DNA from: CAYJAZ01 sp964369185 | Lineage (GTDB): Bacteria > Desulfobacterota > Desulfovibrionia > Desulfovibrionales > Desulfovibrionaceae | Length of the DNA stretch: 28,332 nucleotides | Assembly: GCA_964369185.1 (NCBI GenBank) | Contig: CAYJEN010000016.1 | Coordinates: forward strand, 1 to 28,332 | Direction: 5' to 3' | Part shown: positions 1 to 8,326 of the stretch, piece by piece | How positions within the stretch are numbered: the stretch's first letter is position 1 | Layout of the letters: each line of letters starts with the position of its first letter | Position numbers and translations under genes: made by a program | The notes under the pieces: generated by a model | The model's database searches: none | What the model was told of the DNA's origin: nothing | Seen by the model: only the letters and a program-made list of their open reading frames with translations

Positions 1-286
1 TTGGAGTAGCTACTTTTCTTTGTAGAAAATAAATATATCCTAAAGCATCCTGCCAAATCCCTTCGGCCGTTAGTGGGTTAAACTGCTGAGATAATTTCAA
101 AACTTCTGTATTTTTTACCGCTATATGAGCTGTTTGGCTATCAATGAGCTGCCCTTGAGGACTTTGAGGACTAACATTTAAATCTACACCAAATGCATTT
201 TTCCATTCATTTTGAATGGATAGCCTTACCTCTTCTGTTGTTGGTATTGCTAAACCTAAATTTTTATCAAATACTATTTTACTCAC
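1..286 (-). CDS. Baseplate J-like protein (partial, N-terminal 95 aa)
   Basis: Baseplate wedge protein of a contractile phage tail, by resemblance to the baseplate J family. Only the N-terminus is inside the window; the C-terminus lies to the left of base 1. Reading starts at a GTG at 284-286 preceded by an AGGGGG ribosome site 8 bases upstream; no ATG fits. The peptide contains the runs GLAIPTTEE, SPQGQLIDSQTA and QQFNPLTAEG, which are typical of the start of baseplate J proteins. It follows the gp25-like gene, as expected in myovirus baseplate operons. Tail-fibre genes would be expected next, outside the window. The family call is confident; the start is fairly sure. Confidence 0.85.
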   Translation of the reverse strand, partial: MSKIVFDKNLGLAIPTTEEVRLSIQNEWKNAFGVDLNVSPQSPQGQLIDSQTAHIAVKNTEVLKLSQQFNPLTAEGIWQDALGYIYFLQRKVATP

Positions 287-328
287 TATTGCGTCCCCCT
301 CTTTTTAGTACAGCTTTTATGTTATATT

Positions 329-676
329 TTAGATATATATTGAAATTTGTTCACCAAAATCTAGTTCAAGAAATACTTCACCTTCTAAAGTTTTATTCTC
401 AAAACGATAAAGTTCGCACTGTGCTGATTTAATCCCATCGACTTTTAAAGCTTCATTTTCAATTGCTGAAACTATTATCGATGGTTTAACTCTATTCGTG
501 ATATCTAGTGTAAAGTGATCAATTCCTTGATCTTGTGCAAAATACATATCTTTTTTAAATGCTCGAATATAGTTGGCTACTTGCTGCGCTAAAGCATAAG
601 CACCCGATACTTCAACTATATTTCCTGAAAAATCTATTTCTAAATCCCATTTATTATTCAGCTTTAATGTTTTCAT
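329..676 (-). CDS. gp25/W-like baseplate wedge protein
   Basis: A 115-aa protein matching in size, position and character the gp25-like (W) baseplate wedge subunit of contractile tails, which joins the inner baseplate to the sheath. Visible features are an alternating strand-helix layout, an N-terminal LEIDFSGNIVEVSG strand pair, a helix around residues 26-42 (ALAQQVANYIRAFKKD), and a C-terminal strand segment. Its start overlaps the end of the spike gene by four bases (ATGA), so the two are probably translationally coupled. It lies directly before the baseplate J gene. No exact sub-family is assigned. Confidence 0.75.
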   Translation of the reverse strand: MKTLKLNNKWDLEIDFSGNIVEVSGAYALAQQVANYIRAFKKDMYFAQDQGIDHFTLDITNRVKPSIIVSAIENEALKVDGIKSAQCELYRFENKTLEGEVFLELDFGEQISIYI

Positions 677-1299
677 TTTTGTGGTACTCCTGTTGTATCG
701 CTACCCCTTTCTACATTTGTATGTATATGGTTTGACATACTTACTCCCCCTGCAACTAAATCCCCGCGAACATTTACTTTATCTGCATTTATTTCTACAT
801 ATTCACTTTCGATTATAATTTTATTTTCTGCTTTAATTTTAATAATTCCAGAATCATCAATTTCAATATAAACTTCTGGAGCGTCATTAATTATACCTCC
901 TAGATATATTCCATCTGCCATACTAAATGACCGAAATGATGCTGGTTTTTGCGGAATATTACTCAATTTTGAAATATCTTGCTGTGAAAAAATTGCTACT
1001 CCAACATCGCCAACTTTAGGGTCAACTATAAGAGCTGCTCTTCCTCCTTGTAATCTAACATATGGTAATTTATATATTATTTTACTCTCTATCACATTTT
1101 CAAAACCATCGTATTGCTGAATAAGCGGAAGCACTGAAACAAAACCCGCTTTACCTTCTGTAAGTTCAACTGACTCAACTCTAACAGGAATTGCTGTATT
1201 AATCATACCGTTTAGAGTAGTTCGTATAAAAAAATCTAATGCATTATAAGAACTATTTCCTGACGTAAAACTTCTATTCCCTTTAAATTTTTTCTGCAT
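673..1299 (-). CDS. Gp138-like membrane-piercing baseplate spike
   Basis: Central spike protein that closes the tail tube and pierces the outer membrane on contraction. The 208-aa protein has an OB-fold-like N-terminal half (about 25-115, with the VRVESVEL and PKVGDVGVAIF strands). A beta-helix-like stretch follows (about 140-180, short repeats such as IIKIKAENKIII). The tip ends in HIH (residues 191-193) followed by GSDTTGVPQ. An HxH pair at the tip is known to bind iron in spikes of this type. The position between hub and gp25-like genes agrees. The C-terminus is complete, so the spike looks functional. Confidence 0.82.
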   Translation of the reverse strand: MQKKFKGNRSFTSGNSSYNALDFFIRTTLNGMINTAIPVRVESVELTEGKAGFVSVLPLIQQYDGFENVIESKIIYKLPYVRLQGGRAALIVDPKVGDVGVAIFSQQDISKLSNIPQKPASFRSFSMADGIYLGGIINDAPEVYIEIDDSGIIKIKAENKIIIESEYVEINADKVNVRGDLVAGGVSMSNHIHTNVERGSDTTGVPQK

Positions 1300-1319
1300 A
1301 AATTATCCTCAAGTACTTT

Positions 1320-2159
1320 CTATTCTTCAAAAGCTATTGCTTCAAGTTGTGTTTCCCAAAGCATATTTGTTGATAAATTACAGCTTAGTAAATGTGTAAT
1401 TTTGCTAACTTTCCATACACCCGTACTTTTTGGTACAATAGATTCTATCTCTATTTGACCAGAATAAATTACTTTTGGATTAAATATTGTCCGAATGCTT
1501 ATTCCATCATTTGTAAAAGAGGGATAATTTATCATTCCAGTTTCTCTTGAAAGATATATTTTAGTATTTTTTCGTATTTTATTTTTTGGAATAATTATAA
1601 CTTCATCGTCATCAATTAGAAGCTCAAAAGCATATATATTTGCTAACTGAATAAGCTGCTCAAATGGTGAACCCGTCAAATAAGGATTACTTATTACTCC
1701 TTCTATCCCTTCATTTATAAAGGTGTACCCTAAATCTTTTGAAATATCTTGAATAATTGATGAAATAGATATTACCCCTTCCTTGCTTGTTGCAGGGTTA
1801 GACGTGATAGACGGAATAAGTCCTGTCATTGCTTTTATATGAAATGCTACATTAGGTGAGGAATTAAAATCAGCATAAGCCATTGAAATTTCACCACTAA
1901 AAATTTTATCCAGACCATTTTCATCGCCTGCTTTGATTTCTATTTTATTATTTTGATTTTCAAGCGGTTTATAAGCTAAAGTTGTAAGTTTATCCATTGT
2001 CGCAAGATCTAGCCCATATAATGTAACGAAAGCTTTATTTTTATCTGGAATACCGACTTTTTCTACTTTTATAGATATCGGATGATTATTAAATGAGTAA
2101 GTTTTTGAATCGCTTAGGCTTATAATTATTTCAATTTGTTTTAGGCTAAAATTACTCAT
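1320..2159 (-). CDS. Phage baseplate hub protein
   Basis: A 279-aa protein fitting the baseplate hub (gpD/gp27-like role) that carries the spike and links it to the tube. It is mostly beta in character, with an N-terminal sheet (SLKQIEIIISL, SIKVEKV) and a mid-section typical of hubs (SPFEQLIQLANIYAFELLIDDDEVIII, about residues 164-190). The start overlaps the end of the plug gene by four bases, and the gene is followed by the spike. No cysteine-rich or enzymatic motif is visible. The assignment rests on length, order and the hub-like central segment. Confidence 0.72.
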   Translation of the reverse strand: MSNFSLKQIEIIISLSDSKTYSFNNHPISIKVEKVGIPDKNKAFVTLYGLDLATMDKLTTLAYKPLENQNNKIEIKAGDENGLDKIFSGEISMAYADFNSSPNVAFHIKAMTGLIPSITSNPATSKEGVISISSIIQDISKDLGYTFINEGIEGVISNPYLTGSPFEQLIQLANIYAFELLIDDDEVIIIPKNKIRKNTKIYLSRETGMINYPSFTNDGISIRTIFNPKVIYSGQIEIESIVPKSTGVWKVSKITHLLSCNLSTNMLWETQLEAIAFEE

Positions 2160-2485
2160 AAATTATTCCTTTGAATAAAAGCTACTTCTTCATCATCAGT
2201 ATAGTAAATTAAAAAATGTGTAGATGCAGAATTTTGATAGTTAGGTTGTTCCTTGTAATTCTTTGAAATAAATACTAAGTTTCCATTAAAATCATCTTGA
2301 GTTCTTTGGATTATTGGAACTCCTACTAGGCAGATAGCAGAAGAACAAATTGTTTTTTCATCAGCAACTAAATCAAGATAAAGTCGCAACCCTTTTTGAT
2401 ATAAGGAAATAGTACAATTTTGATGATTAAGTGTGATTATAAATTTTTGTGATGGAATCTGTTGAAGTGGAATTTCTTTTATCAA
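2156..2485 (-). CDS. Baseplate plug protein (Pam3 gp18-like)
   Basis: A 109-aa beta-rich protein starting MIKEIPLQQIPSQKF and containing LRLYLDL and ICLVGVPII. This pattern, size and place between the Dit-like and hub genes match the small baseplate plug proteins of simple contractile phages such as cyanophage Pam3. It overlaps both neighbours by four bases, so translational coupling is likely throughout this part of the operon. The family name is from memory of the pattern, so confidence is moderate. Confidence 0.65.
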   Translation of the reverse strand: MIKEIPLQQIPSQKFIITLNHQNCTISLYQKGLRLYLDLVADEKTICSSAICLVGVPIIQRTQDDFNGNLVFISKNYKEQPNYQNSASTHFLIYYTDDEEVAFIQRNNL

Positions 2486-3042
2486 AATACTACCTCCAAT
2501 ATTTCTTGAATTTTGCTACTTATATCTTTCACACTTTGTTTGCCAAAAACTATTGGAGAAAGATCATCAAGTCTTTTAACCATGTTACTGCTAAGCTTTG
2601 ATTCTAAAGTATTTAGAGGGTTTATCATTTGAATTTCGACAAAAGACAGCTCGACAATAATGATACCTATGCCATCTTTTGATTCTCGCAACACTTTTTT
2701 TCCCACTAAAGTAGATGGTGGCATAATTCCATAAGGTGTTGTAATTTCAAGTGTAGATGCAGAATTTAATTCGCTTTCTAATATAGATAGTACTCGAGAA
2801 AGTTTATATTCTAACCCTTCAAGTGCAAGTTTTACATTAAACTTATACGGTGTTCTTACTTTATTTATTGTTATAAAGCCACTTTCTTCAATACTCTGCT
2901 GTAGGGTTTGGGCGACTCCTTCTTCGCTAAAAGATATGAATGACTTAAACGAAACTAAACTTTTGCCATCCTTAAGTATATCCCAACTACCTTCAACAGA
3001 GTCAGAAAAATAATTTTTTACATAATTTATGATTTGGCTCAT
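2482..3042 (-). CDS. Dit-like baseplate/tail hub protein
   Basis: A 186-aa protein with an N-terminal half resembling the Dit-like domain of simple myoviruses. The phrases SFISFSEEGVAQTLQQSIEE and TPYKFNVKLALEG (about 31-78) and TPYGIMPPSTLVGKKVLRES (about 101-120) are the recognisable parts. Such proteins ring the end of the tail tube and anchor the hub. The gene follows the tape-measure gene with a four-base overlap, its standard position. The C-terminal 40 residues are helical and less conserved in appearance. Confidence 0.7.
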   Translation of the reverse strand: MSQIINYVKNYFSDSVEGSWDILKDGKSLVSFKSFISFSEEGVAQTLQQSIEESGFITINKVRTPYKFNVKLALEGLEYKLSRVLSILESELNSASTLEITTPYGIMPPSTLVGKKVLRESKDGIGIIIVELSFVEIQMINPLNTLESKLSSNMVKRLDDLSPIVFGKQSVKDISSKIQEILEVVF

Positions 3043-3806
3043 CCTTTTACCCTCACACCGGTATTTGCTGATAAAACAAGATTTGAATTAAATTCATTTT
3101 GTAGACTATCAATAGTATTTTTTGCTAGCTCGTCAGGGTTATTTGATTGAGTATATATATTCAGGGAAGAAACACTTAAAGAATTATTTATATTTGAGCT
3201 ACTTACTTCTGATGTGTTTGTTGAATGATTTTCTAAAGCTTTATCTGAAAACACTAAGTCTAAATTTTCTGATAGGTTATTATGACTTCTAAAGTCTGAA
3301 CTTTCTGAGATATTTTTTTCACTTGTGAATGTCTCTGAGTATATTTTTTCCCCTTTTGTTACTACAGTTGAAAGATAATTTTTACACGATTCTTCTGTTT
3401 TTGATAGATTTGCGTAAAAACTTTTGAAATTATTATCTAAATTAATTTTTTTTTCAGATGTTTCACTACTTATTTTATTCTTTTTCTCTTCGCTAGAGTT
3501 ATTTTTTACTTCAAAACTAGTAATTACTGATACAATTTCATCAAAATAAGCAACTAAATTTTCAAATTTACTCACAATTTCTGATGTTTTATTTTCTTCT
3601 ACTATTTCAGAAGTATTATTAAATCTGTTATCCTCTTGACTTTGACGCTTATTTTCTTCTTCCGTTAAGTGTATATCTTCTTGATTACTAATTTTAATGT
3701 TAGTAAAGTCCGAAGTATATTTTTCAAAATTTAACACTATTTTTTCTAAAATAGATAATAAAAGAAGTATATTATCTTCAAATTCATTAATTATTTCGTC
3801 TGCCAT
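3039..3806 (-). CDS. Very short, low-complexity tape-measure protein
   Basis: The gene sits exactly where a tape-measure protein belongs, between the frameshifted tail chaperone and the Dit-like gene. It encodes only 255 aa, far below the usual 600-1500. The sequence is dominated by S, N, E and K, with a predicted helical N-terminus (residues 1-40) and no membrane-spanning segment. The C-terminal tail (NPDELAKNTIDSLQNEF then SANTGVR) resembles tape-measure ends. By the usual helix rise of 1.5 angstrom per residue the tail would be near 38 nm or shorter. The start ATG has a GGGAGG site 7 bases upstream; the frame is open for about 20 more codons without a standard start. It could instead be an unrelated protein replacing the tape measure. 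Confidence 0.55.
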   Translation of the reverse strand: MADEIINEFEDNILLLLSILEKIVLNFEKYTSDFTNIKISNQEDIHLTEEENKRQSQEDNRFNNTSEIVEENKTSEIVSKFENLVAYFDEIVSVITSFEVKNNSSEEKKNKISSETSEKKINLDNNFKSFYANLSKTEESCKNYLSTVVTKGEKIYSETFTSEKNISESSDFRSHNNLSENLDLVFSDKALENHSTNTSEVSSSNINNSLSVSSLNIYTQSNNPDELAKNTIDSLQNEFNSNLVLSANTGVRVKG

Positions 3807-3852
3807 ATTAGTCCTCCCAGTTACCCCTACCGCCCACCCTATACTCAGGAGA

Positions 3853-4448
3853 TTATGTTTTTTTATTTATTTCTTTATTAATTGAATCGACAACTATTAT
3901 TTCAACCATATCAAGCAAATCTGAATATGAGTAATAGTTTTCTAATTCTTTTAGACTTGCATAACCTTTTGAAATTACTAATGCTTGTTTACTTGAGATA
4001 TTCGCATATCGAACATATTTTCTGCTTGAGTTTTCTGTTTTTGCGTAGTTAAGTGATTTTCTTGTATAAAAAAACTAAGATTTAGTTTTAACACCTCCAA
4101 TCTCAATCGAAAAAGAGTTTCAACATCTTCGATAAAAGTGTCTATATTTTGAGGTGTTACAGCAATTAATGCATTATCTACTTTACGATGAACACATGAA
4201 AATAGTTCATCTAGTAGTGGTTCTGCTTTATTAAAGTCTATTGATGATAAAAGTGAGAGCCCTTTTTTTGTCAATAAGTTTGATATAATGTTTGAATCAG
4301 CATACTCATTAAGTTGATTTTCAGACTTTGATAGGAGAAGCACTACTTGCATAAGCCATTTTTCTAATTTACTAGCCGGCATTTCTTTTATGATAAAAAG
4401 TAACTCTCTTCCTCTGTCAATTAAAATTATTTCTGACTCTTTACGCAT
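3853..4448 (-). CDS. Frameshifted tail assembly chaperone (GT-type, 198 aa, predicted)
   Basis: Predicted long product of the tail chaperone gene. The zero-frame protein shares residues 1-127. A -1 slip on T TTT TTT (4068-4074) then adds 71 residues in the -1 frame, starting YTRKSLNYAK and ending at the TAA at 3853-3855. The added part includes KGYASLKELENYY and DLLDMVEII, similar in style to second tail chaperone domains. The -1 frame has a TAG just upstream of the heptamer and is open only from there on, which fixes the slip site. It explains the otherwise empty gap before the tape measure. Overlapping chaperones made by -1 slips are a hallmark of long-tailed phages. Confidence 0.72.
3978..4448 (-). 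CDS. Tail assembly chaperone (G-type, zero-frame, 156 aa)
   Basis: Short, abundant chaperone thought to coat the tape measure during tail assembly. The 156-aa protein is largely helical (for example KLEKWLMQVVLLLSKSEN, residues 27-44) and has a glutamine-rich C-terminus beyond the slip site at codons 126-127. It lies between tube and tape-measure genes, the constant place for such chaperones. Nine bases separate it from the upstream tube gene. It would be made by ribosomes that do not slip. Confidence 0.72.
   Translation of the reverse strand: MRKESEIILIDRGRELLFIIKEMPASKLEKWLMQVVLLLSKSENQLNEYADSNIISNLLTKKGLSLLSSIDFNKAEPLLDELFSCVHRKVDNALIAVTPQNIDTFIEDVETLFRLRLEVLKLNLSFFIQENHLTTQKQKTQAENMFDMRISQVNKH
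4068..4074 (-). promoter_or_regulatory. Slippery heptamer T TTT TTT for -1 frameshift
   Basis: On the minus strand the zero frame reads AGT TTT TTT ATA, giving the classical X XXY YYZ arrangement. The -1 frame is closed by TAG immediately before it and open for 72 codons after it. No strong downstream stem was recognised by eye. The position in a tail chaperone gene strongly favours real programmed slippage over chance. Confidence 0.72.
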
Positions 4449-4457
4449 ATTTTTCCT

Positions 4458-4895
4458 CTATAGCTCTGAGGTTTTAAAAGCTTCAAATTCAAATTTAAAT
4501 GATACTGGTTCTAAAGTTTTTTTATTGTCAGGAAAAATTTTACCTGATTTCATTACTCCATTAAAAAAAGTGTAAACTTTATTTATACTTGGCACCGTAA
4601 TAACTAAAGTGCATGGGTAAATAGATCTATTTTGACTCATCACTTCACCAACCTTTGAAAGTAAAGGATATGAAGGACTTGAAGCTTCTAGATGAATAGT
4701 TATAGTTTTAATTGAAGGCACATAACCAGAAGCCATTTTACCGTCAACACCCATTCTACTTTCCGTAAAAGTAACTTCTTCGAGCAAAATCGATTGATCC
4801 ATTGAAAACTGTTCAAGAATAATGCCAGCCGGAAATAGTTCTTCAACTGTTAGTATAGCGTTTGAGTTAGAACTTGTTATATTATTAAAAGTCAT
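4458..4895 (-). CDS. Tail tube protein (DUF3277-like)
   Basis: Tail tube subunit of the contractile tail. The 145-aa protein contains the phrase FTESRMGVDGKMASGYVPSIK (around residues 43-63), which is characteristic of tube proteins in Pam3/AP22-type simple myoviruses, and ends in strands (LEPVSFKFEFEAF). It directly follows the sheath gene, the usual sheath-tube order. The length is normal for the family, and nothing appears truncated. Confidence 0.83.
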   Translation of the reverse strand: MTFNNITSSNSNAILTVEELFPAGIILEQFSMDQSILLEEVTFTESRMGVDGKMASGYVPSIKTITIHLEASSPSYPLLSKVGEVMSQNRSIYPCTLVITVPSINKVYTFFNGVMKSGKIFPDNKKTLEPVSFKFEFEAFKTSEL

Positions 4896-4920
4896 ACAAC
4901 CTCCTAAGCTTATTTATTTT

Positions 4921-6423
4921 TTAAACAAGTGCAGTTGAAGCTACAACTAACTTATTAATGCTACCACCATAAGAATACCAAAGATTTACAATAGGACTTT
5001 CCCTATTTACTCTTGCTTGTGCACCAGGGTCTTGAACCTGAATATAATAACCGGTTGCATAAACTTCACTTGCAATATCTTTTCCAGCCTCTCGATTTAT
5101 TTGAGCTTTTTGTGTTTCAGACAACACAATTCCCGGTTCAATTACACCATTTTTTAAGGCTCGATTTACAGGGTCTTGCATCCATGCACGCACAAGAGTA
5201 TACCCTTGCTCAGAATAAGGAGTACGAGGAGACATTGATAAACCATGTAATAGTGCAACTTGTAAAGCATTGTTTAGCCAAATTGCATTCCAATATGTGT
5301 CAATCCATTTATAGGTTCCGAACATCTGTCCGGGATAATTGAAGATAAAGTTATCATTTCTAGTTGCATAATCCCCTACAAAATTCATTCCTTGACTTAT
5401 AAGATTAAGTGCATCTGTTGAATTTTCAACAACTGCCGGCAAACCCTCTTGAGATTTAAATGCTGTTGTTATGGTAGCTTGAATGCGATTCCAGTCAATA
5501 CACGCACCTACACCCATGAGAAAAGCTGAATATTCAAGCCCAGAATATTGTCCGGCAACACTTGATAAATTTTGTTCACGGATCGCAAACGCTATTGTTT
5601 GTTCTGAATTAGACTGTAACAATTTAGAATCATTATCGGAATACAAAAACAAATAGGCAACGTTTTTTGAACTAGCCCAAGTTGAAAAATCAAGAACTTC
5701 TTCTTTAGTTGGCATCCAAGAAGTTGTAAAATTAACCCAGTTTTGAGTTACATCCAAAATATTTTCCATGTTTTCTTTAGCCGAAAGTTCATCTGAACCT
5801 TGTGATAAAATCGCTCCTGATTCTTCATCAAGTTTTAATATTTTTGCCAAAGCTCCAGAACAATGAAATACACTTGAATCTCTACCTTTAAGTCCAGAAG
5901 AAATTTTAAAAGAATTATAAAGGCTAGAGTAAGTAACTACCGCTTCTGAAAAATCAATTATTTCTGCTCCTTGAGTATGAATAGCATCTTGTAATATAAC
6001 GCCTACATCACTCCATGTATTTACTGTTGAGAAATCTAAACTTTCAACTGTAATGCTTTCTCCAGCAAATCGAAGTTCAAAGGAAGTTTCTGCTTGCATT
6101 TTAAAATCATAAATATTGATTTCAATTTCTCCACCACGAATCCAAGCCGATACTGGTACGTCAATTCTACGAGTAATATACATTGCTTTTGGCTTAGCAA
6201 AAGAATTTGTATAACCAAGAAAATAAACATCAGAAAGTTTTGCTTCTATTGAATCAGCTCCAAAATAGTCTGCAATATTTGATGGTTCTGCAAAAGCAAG
6301 AACTGAACCAACAGGAATTTCGTCTGACTTTGATAATAAAAGACCATTAAATTCAAGATCACTTCCTCCAGCTTGTAAAAGCCTTGGATTTACTTGAACT
6401 ATTTGACTTGCACTTATTGGCAT
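4921..6423 (-). CDS. Contractile tail sheath protein (DUF3383)
   Basis: Tail sheath that contracts to drive the tube into the cell. At 500 aa it has the full length of DUF3383-type sheaths. It starts with PISASQIVQVNPRLLQAGG and has the typical VLAFAEPSNIADYFG and YTNSFAKPKAMYITRR segments near residues 42-85. The C-terminal region carries GYYIQVQDPGAQARVNRESP, also typical. A complete sheath shows that the particle is a myovirus-type contractile machine rather than a siphovirus-type gene transfer agent such as RcGTA. Confidence 0.88.
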   Translation of the reverse strand: MPISASQIVQVNPRLLQAGGSDLEFNGLLLSKSDEIPVGSVLAFAEPSNIADYFGADSIEAKLSDVYFLGYTNSFAKPKAMYITRRIDVPVSAWIRGGEIEINIYDFKMQAETSFELRFAGESITVESLDFSTVNTWSDVGVILQDAIHTQGAEIIDFSEAVVTYSSLYNSFKISSGLKGRDSSVFHCSGALAKILKLDEESGAILSQGSDELSAKENMENILDVTQNWVNFTTSWMPTKEEVLDFSTWASSKNVAYLFLYSDNDSKLLQSNSEQTIAFAIREQNLSSVAGQYSGLEYSAFLMGVGACIDWNRIQATITTAFKSQEGLPAVVENSTDALNLISQGMNFVGDYATRNDNFIFNYPGQMFGTYKWIDTYWNAIWLNNALQVALLHGLSMSPRTPYSEQGYTLVRAWMQDPVNRALKNGVIEPGIVLSETQKAQINREAGKDIASEVYATGYYIQVQDPGAQARVNRESPIVNLWYSYGGSINKLVVASTALV

Positions 6424-6455
6424 AAGAACTCCATTTTTAAGATATTATACAAAAT

Positions 6456-7097
6456 TTACTCACAATGATGAACATCTATATTTTCTACGTATGCATTAAT
6501 TGAACTAAATGTTTCAACTGGTTGTGAGTACATTGACCAAAATGAAACTACAAAAGTATTTGTAAAACACTCTAAATATTGATGAGATTCATCAATATCT
6601 GTAATGTTTTCAATTTTATTACTATAGAGAGGAAAAATTGATTTTTTGTTGAAAAAATCTATTCCCATCAAATCTTTAAAGTAATGAGTTATACTTGAAA
6701 TTATTGAATGTGCTTTATATTCTGTTTTTGCATATACATTGACTTGAATTGTGGCTTCATTTAGCGTGTAGCTTCTTTCTTCATCAGTAGTTGTATTTGA
6801 ATTTTCGGAATTTTTTAGAGAAAAAGTATGTGTTCTTCTTATATTTGACCCCAACACCTTAGATTCTTTAATAAAATATAATGCGTATGACTGGCTTTGA
6901 GGTGTTTTTATATTATTTTGATATCCTAAATAAATTTCATCATTTTCAAGACTTGTGAATAATCTAATAAAAGAATGAAATCCTTCAAGAAGTAATAACT
7001 CATCTATGACTCCATCCTCTTCTTTTAGAACAGCACCTTTAAAGTCATATCCTTCAGTATCATATACATTAACAGCTTCTTGCGTTTTATAAGACAT
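6456..7097 (-). CDS. Probable tail terminator / neck protein
   Basis: A 213-aa protein between the head-tail connector and the sheath. That position is taken in related phages by a tail terminator (LIC12616-like neck protein), which caps the tube and joins it to the head. The first half (about 28-105) has the ELLLLEGFHSFIRLFTS helix and the EIYLGYQNNIKTPQS strand-turn; the second has TLNEATIQVNVYAKTEYKAHSII, reminiscent of terminator folds. Function is inferred mainly from gene order. Confidence 0.6.
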   Translation of the reverse strand: MSYKTQEAVNVYDTEGYDFKGAVLKEEDGVIDELLLLEGFHSFIRLFTSLENDEIYLGYQNNIKTPQSQSYALYFIKESKVLGSNIRRTHTFSLKNSENSNTTTDEERSYTLNEATIQVNVYAKTEYKAHSIISSITHYFKDLMGIDFFNKKSIFPLYSNKIENITDIDESHQYLECFTNTFVVSFWSMYSQPVETFSSINAYVENIDVHHCE

Positions 7098-7119
7098 ACT
7101 ACACCTCTTTTCATCATTT

Positions 7120-7551
7120 TTATGTTGTAATTTGGTCAGTTATCACGATTTCAAAATCTTTTTTTTGTAAAATCCCACGAGCACACTGCCATGAAGAAAA
7201 GTCATTGTCGCTAGAAAAATCATCAATAATTTCGGTTAGTAGCCAAATTGTACCATCTTTACATTTAAATAAATCGCCATTTGATCCGCGTATTGAATCT
7301 AAAGATGAGAGTGCAGTTTGACTACAACTATAATAAAATCTACTAATATAACTACTTACATCTCTAGCTTCTTTATATTCAAGCTTCCCAATTGATTCAG
7401 GCTGTATATGACAATTCAGTTTAATTGAAGGATAATAAAGCTTTGTTATCAGACCGTTATGATTTATTTCACCCGCTGACTGATACAGCTCTACTTCTTC
7501 ATTTTTTCCAAAAATACAAAAAGAGTTCAGAGCAATTTCAGCTAAGTTCAA
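7120..7551 (-). CDS. Probable head-tail connector/head-closure protein
   Basis: A 143-aa protein with no certain family match by eye. It is beta-rich and has the run IWLLTEIIDDFSSDNDFSSW near the C-terminus. Proteins of about this size in this slot, after DUF4054 and before the terminator, act as head-closure or stopper proteins. Starts from ATG with a good AGGAGG-like site. The function is given by position only. Confidence 0.5.
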   Translation of the reverse strand: MNLAEIALNSFCIFGKNEEVELYQSAGEINHNGLITKLYYPSIKLNCHIQPESIGKLEYKEARDVSSYISRFYYSCSQTALSSLDSIRGSNGDLFKCKDGTIWLLTEIIDDFSSDNDFSSWQCARGILQKKDFEIVITDQITT

Positions 7552-7562
7552 GATTCCTCCTC

Positions 7563-7916
7563 TTATGCAAAATACTTGGCATAATTCTTTTTACGTATAA
7601 GTTGATAGAGAGTCATTCCGTATTGACTTTGATTTAGCCACGCTTCATTCTCTAAAGAAATTCCACTAAAACTTGTACTTATACTTCCTGCTGAAACACT
7701 TGTAATATTTCCAACAACATCATCACCTCTTATTTGTAAAGTAAGGAGATGACACATCATTAATTCAATAAGCAAGTTATATTTCTCTACTGAATAAGAA
7801 TCTTTATCTATATTTTCAAGCAGATACACTGAGATTGTATACTGACTTTCTAGCTGATAATCGCTTACTGATGAAAATCTAGGATTCTTTTCTCTAAACT
7901 TTTGAAAATCAATCAT
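7563..7916 (-). CDS. DUF4054-like head-tail adaptor
   Basis: A 117-aa, mainly helical protein starting MIDFQKFREKNPRF, with SVSDYQLESQYTISVYLLEN following, and a middle helix LLIELMMCHLLTLQ. The segment VGNITSVSAGSISTSFSG and the C-terminal YGMTLYQLIRKKNY are typical of DUF4054 head-completion adaptors that bind below the portal. Its place downstream of the capsid gene agrees. Normal length. Confidence 0.72.
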   Translation of the reverse strand: MIDFQKFREKNPRFSSVSDYQLESQYTISVYLLENIDKDSYSVEKYNLLIELMMCHLLTLQIRGDDVVGNITSVSAGSISTSFSGISLENEAWLNQSQYGMTLYQLIRKKNYAKYFA

Positions 7917-7954
7917 TTATCACTCCTTACTAATATGAGCTAGAAGATGCTAAT

Positions 7955-8326
7955 CTATATCAACTTTTCGATAGGTTTAGAATGACTTGATAAAATACTT
8001 GCTTGTTCAAATCCGTTCAATTGACTTTCAAGTTCTTTTGCTTGACTTTTACCATCAAGAATTGAAGAAGCTGCAAAAATTCTTTTAGATTCAAAAATAG
8101 ACATTTGAGAATATAGACGTAAAACCTCGTTCCAGTCGCTTTCAGAAATTTCTGTAATTCCAAATTTACCGTATAAGTATTTACTTCCACTAGGAGTATA
8201 GATATCGGAAACAGGGCAACCATTTATAATTACGTATTTTTCTGAAGAGATTGTAAATTTAATAGAATGTGGAGAATTATAAAAAACATAGAGACTATTA
8301 GCGACTGAACTAATTTTTTTAGGCAT
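7955..8326 (-). CDS. Small phage protein between capsid and adaptor genes
   Basis: A 123-aa protein of unknown function. The visible core is YLYGKFGITEISESDWNEV (about residues 50-68), followed by a helix (LRLYSQMSIFESKRIF). Small proteins with a similar GxTEV-W core occupy this slot in related myovirus clusters and may belong to the neck or head surface. It is intact, starts from ATG, and has a GAGG site upstream. No function is proposed with confidence. Confidence 0.5.
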   Translation of the reverse strand: MPKKISSVANSLYVFYNSPHSIKFTISSEKYVIINGCPVSDIYTPSGSKYLYGKFGITEISESDWNEVLRLYSQMSIFESKRIFAASSILDGKSQAKELESQLNGFEQASILSSHSKPIEKLI

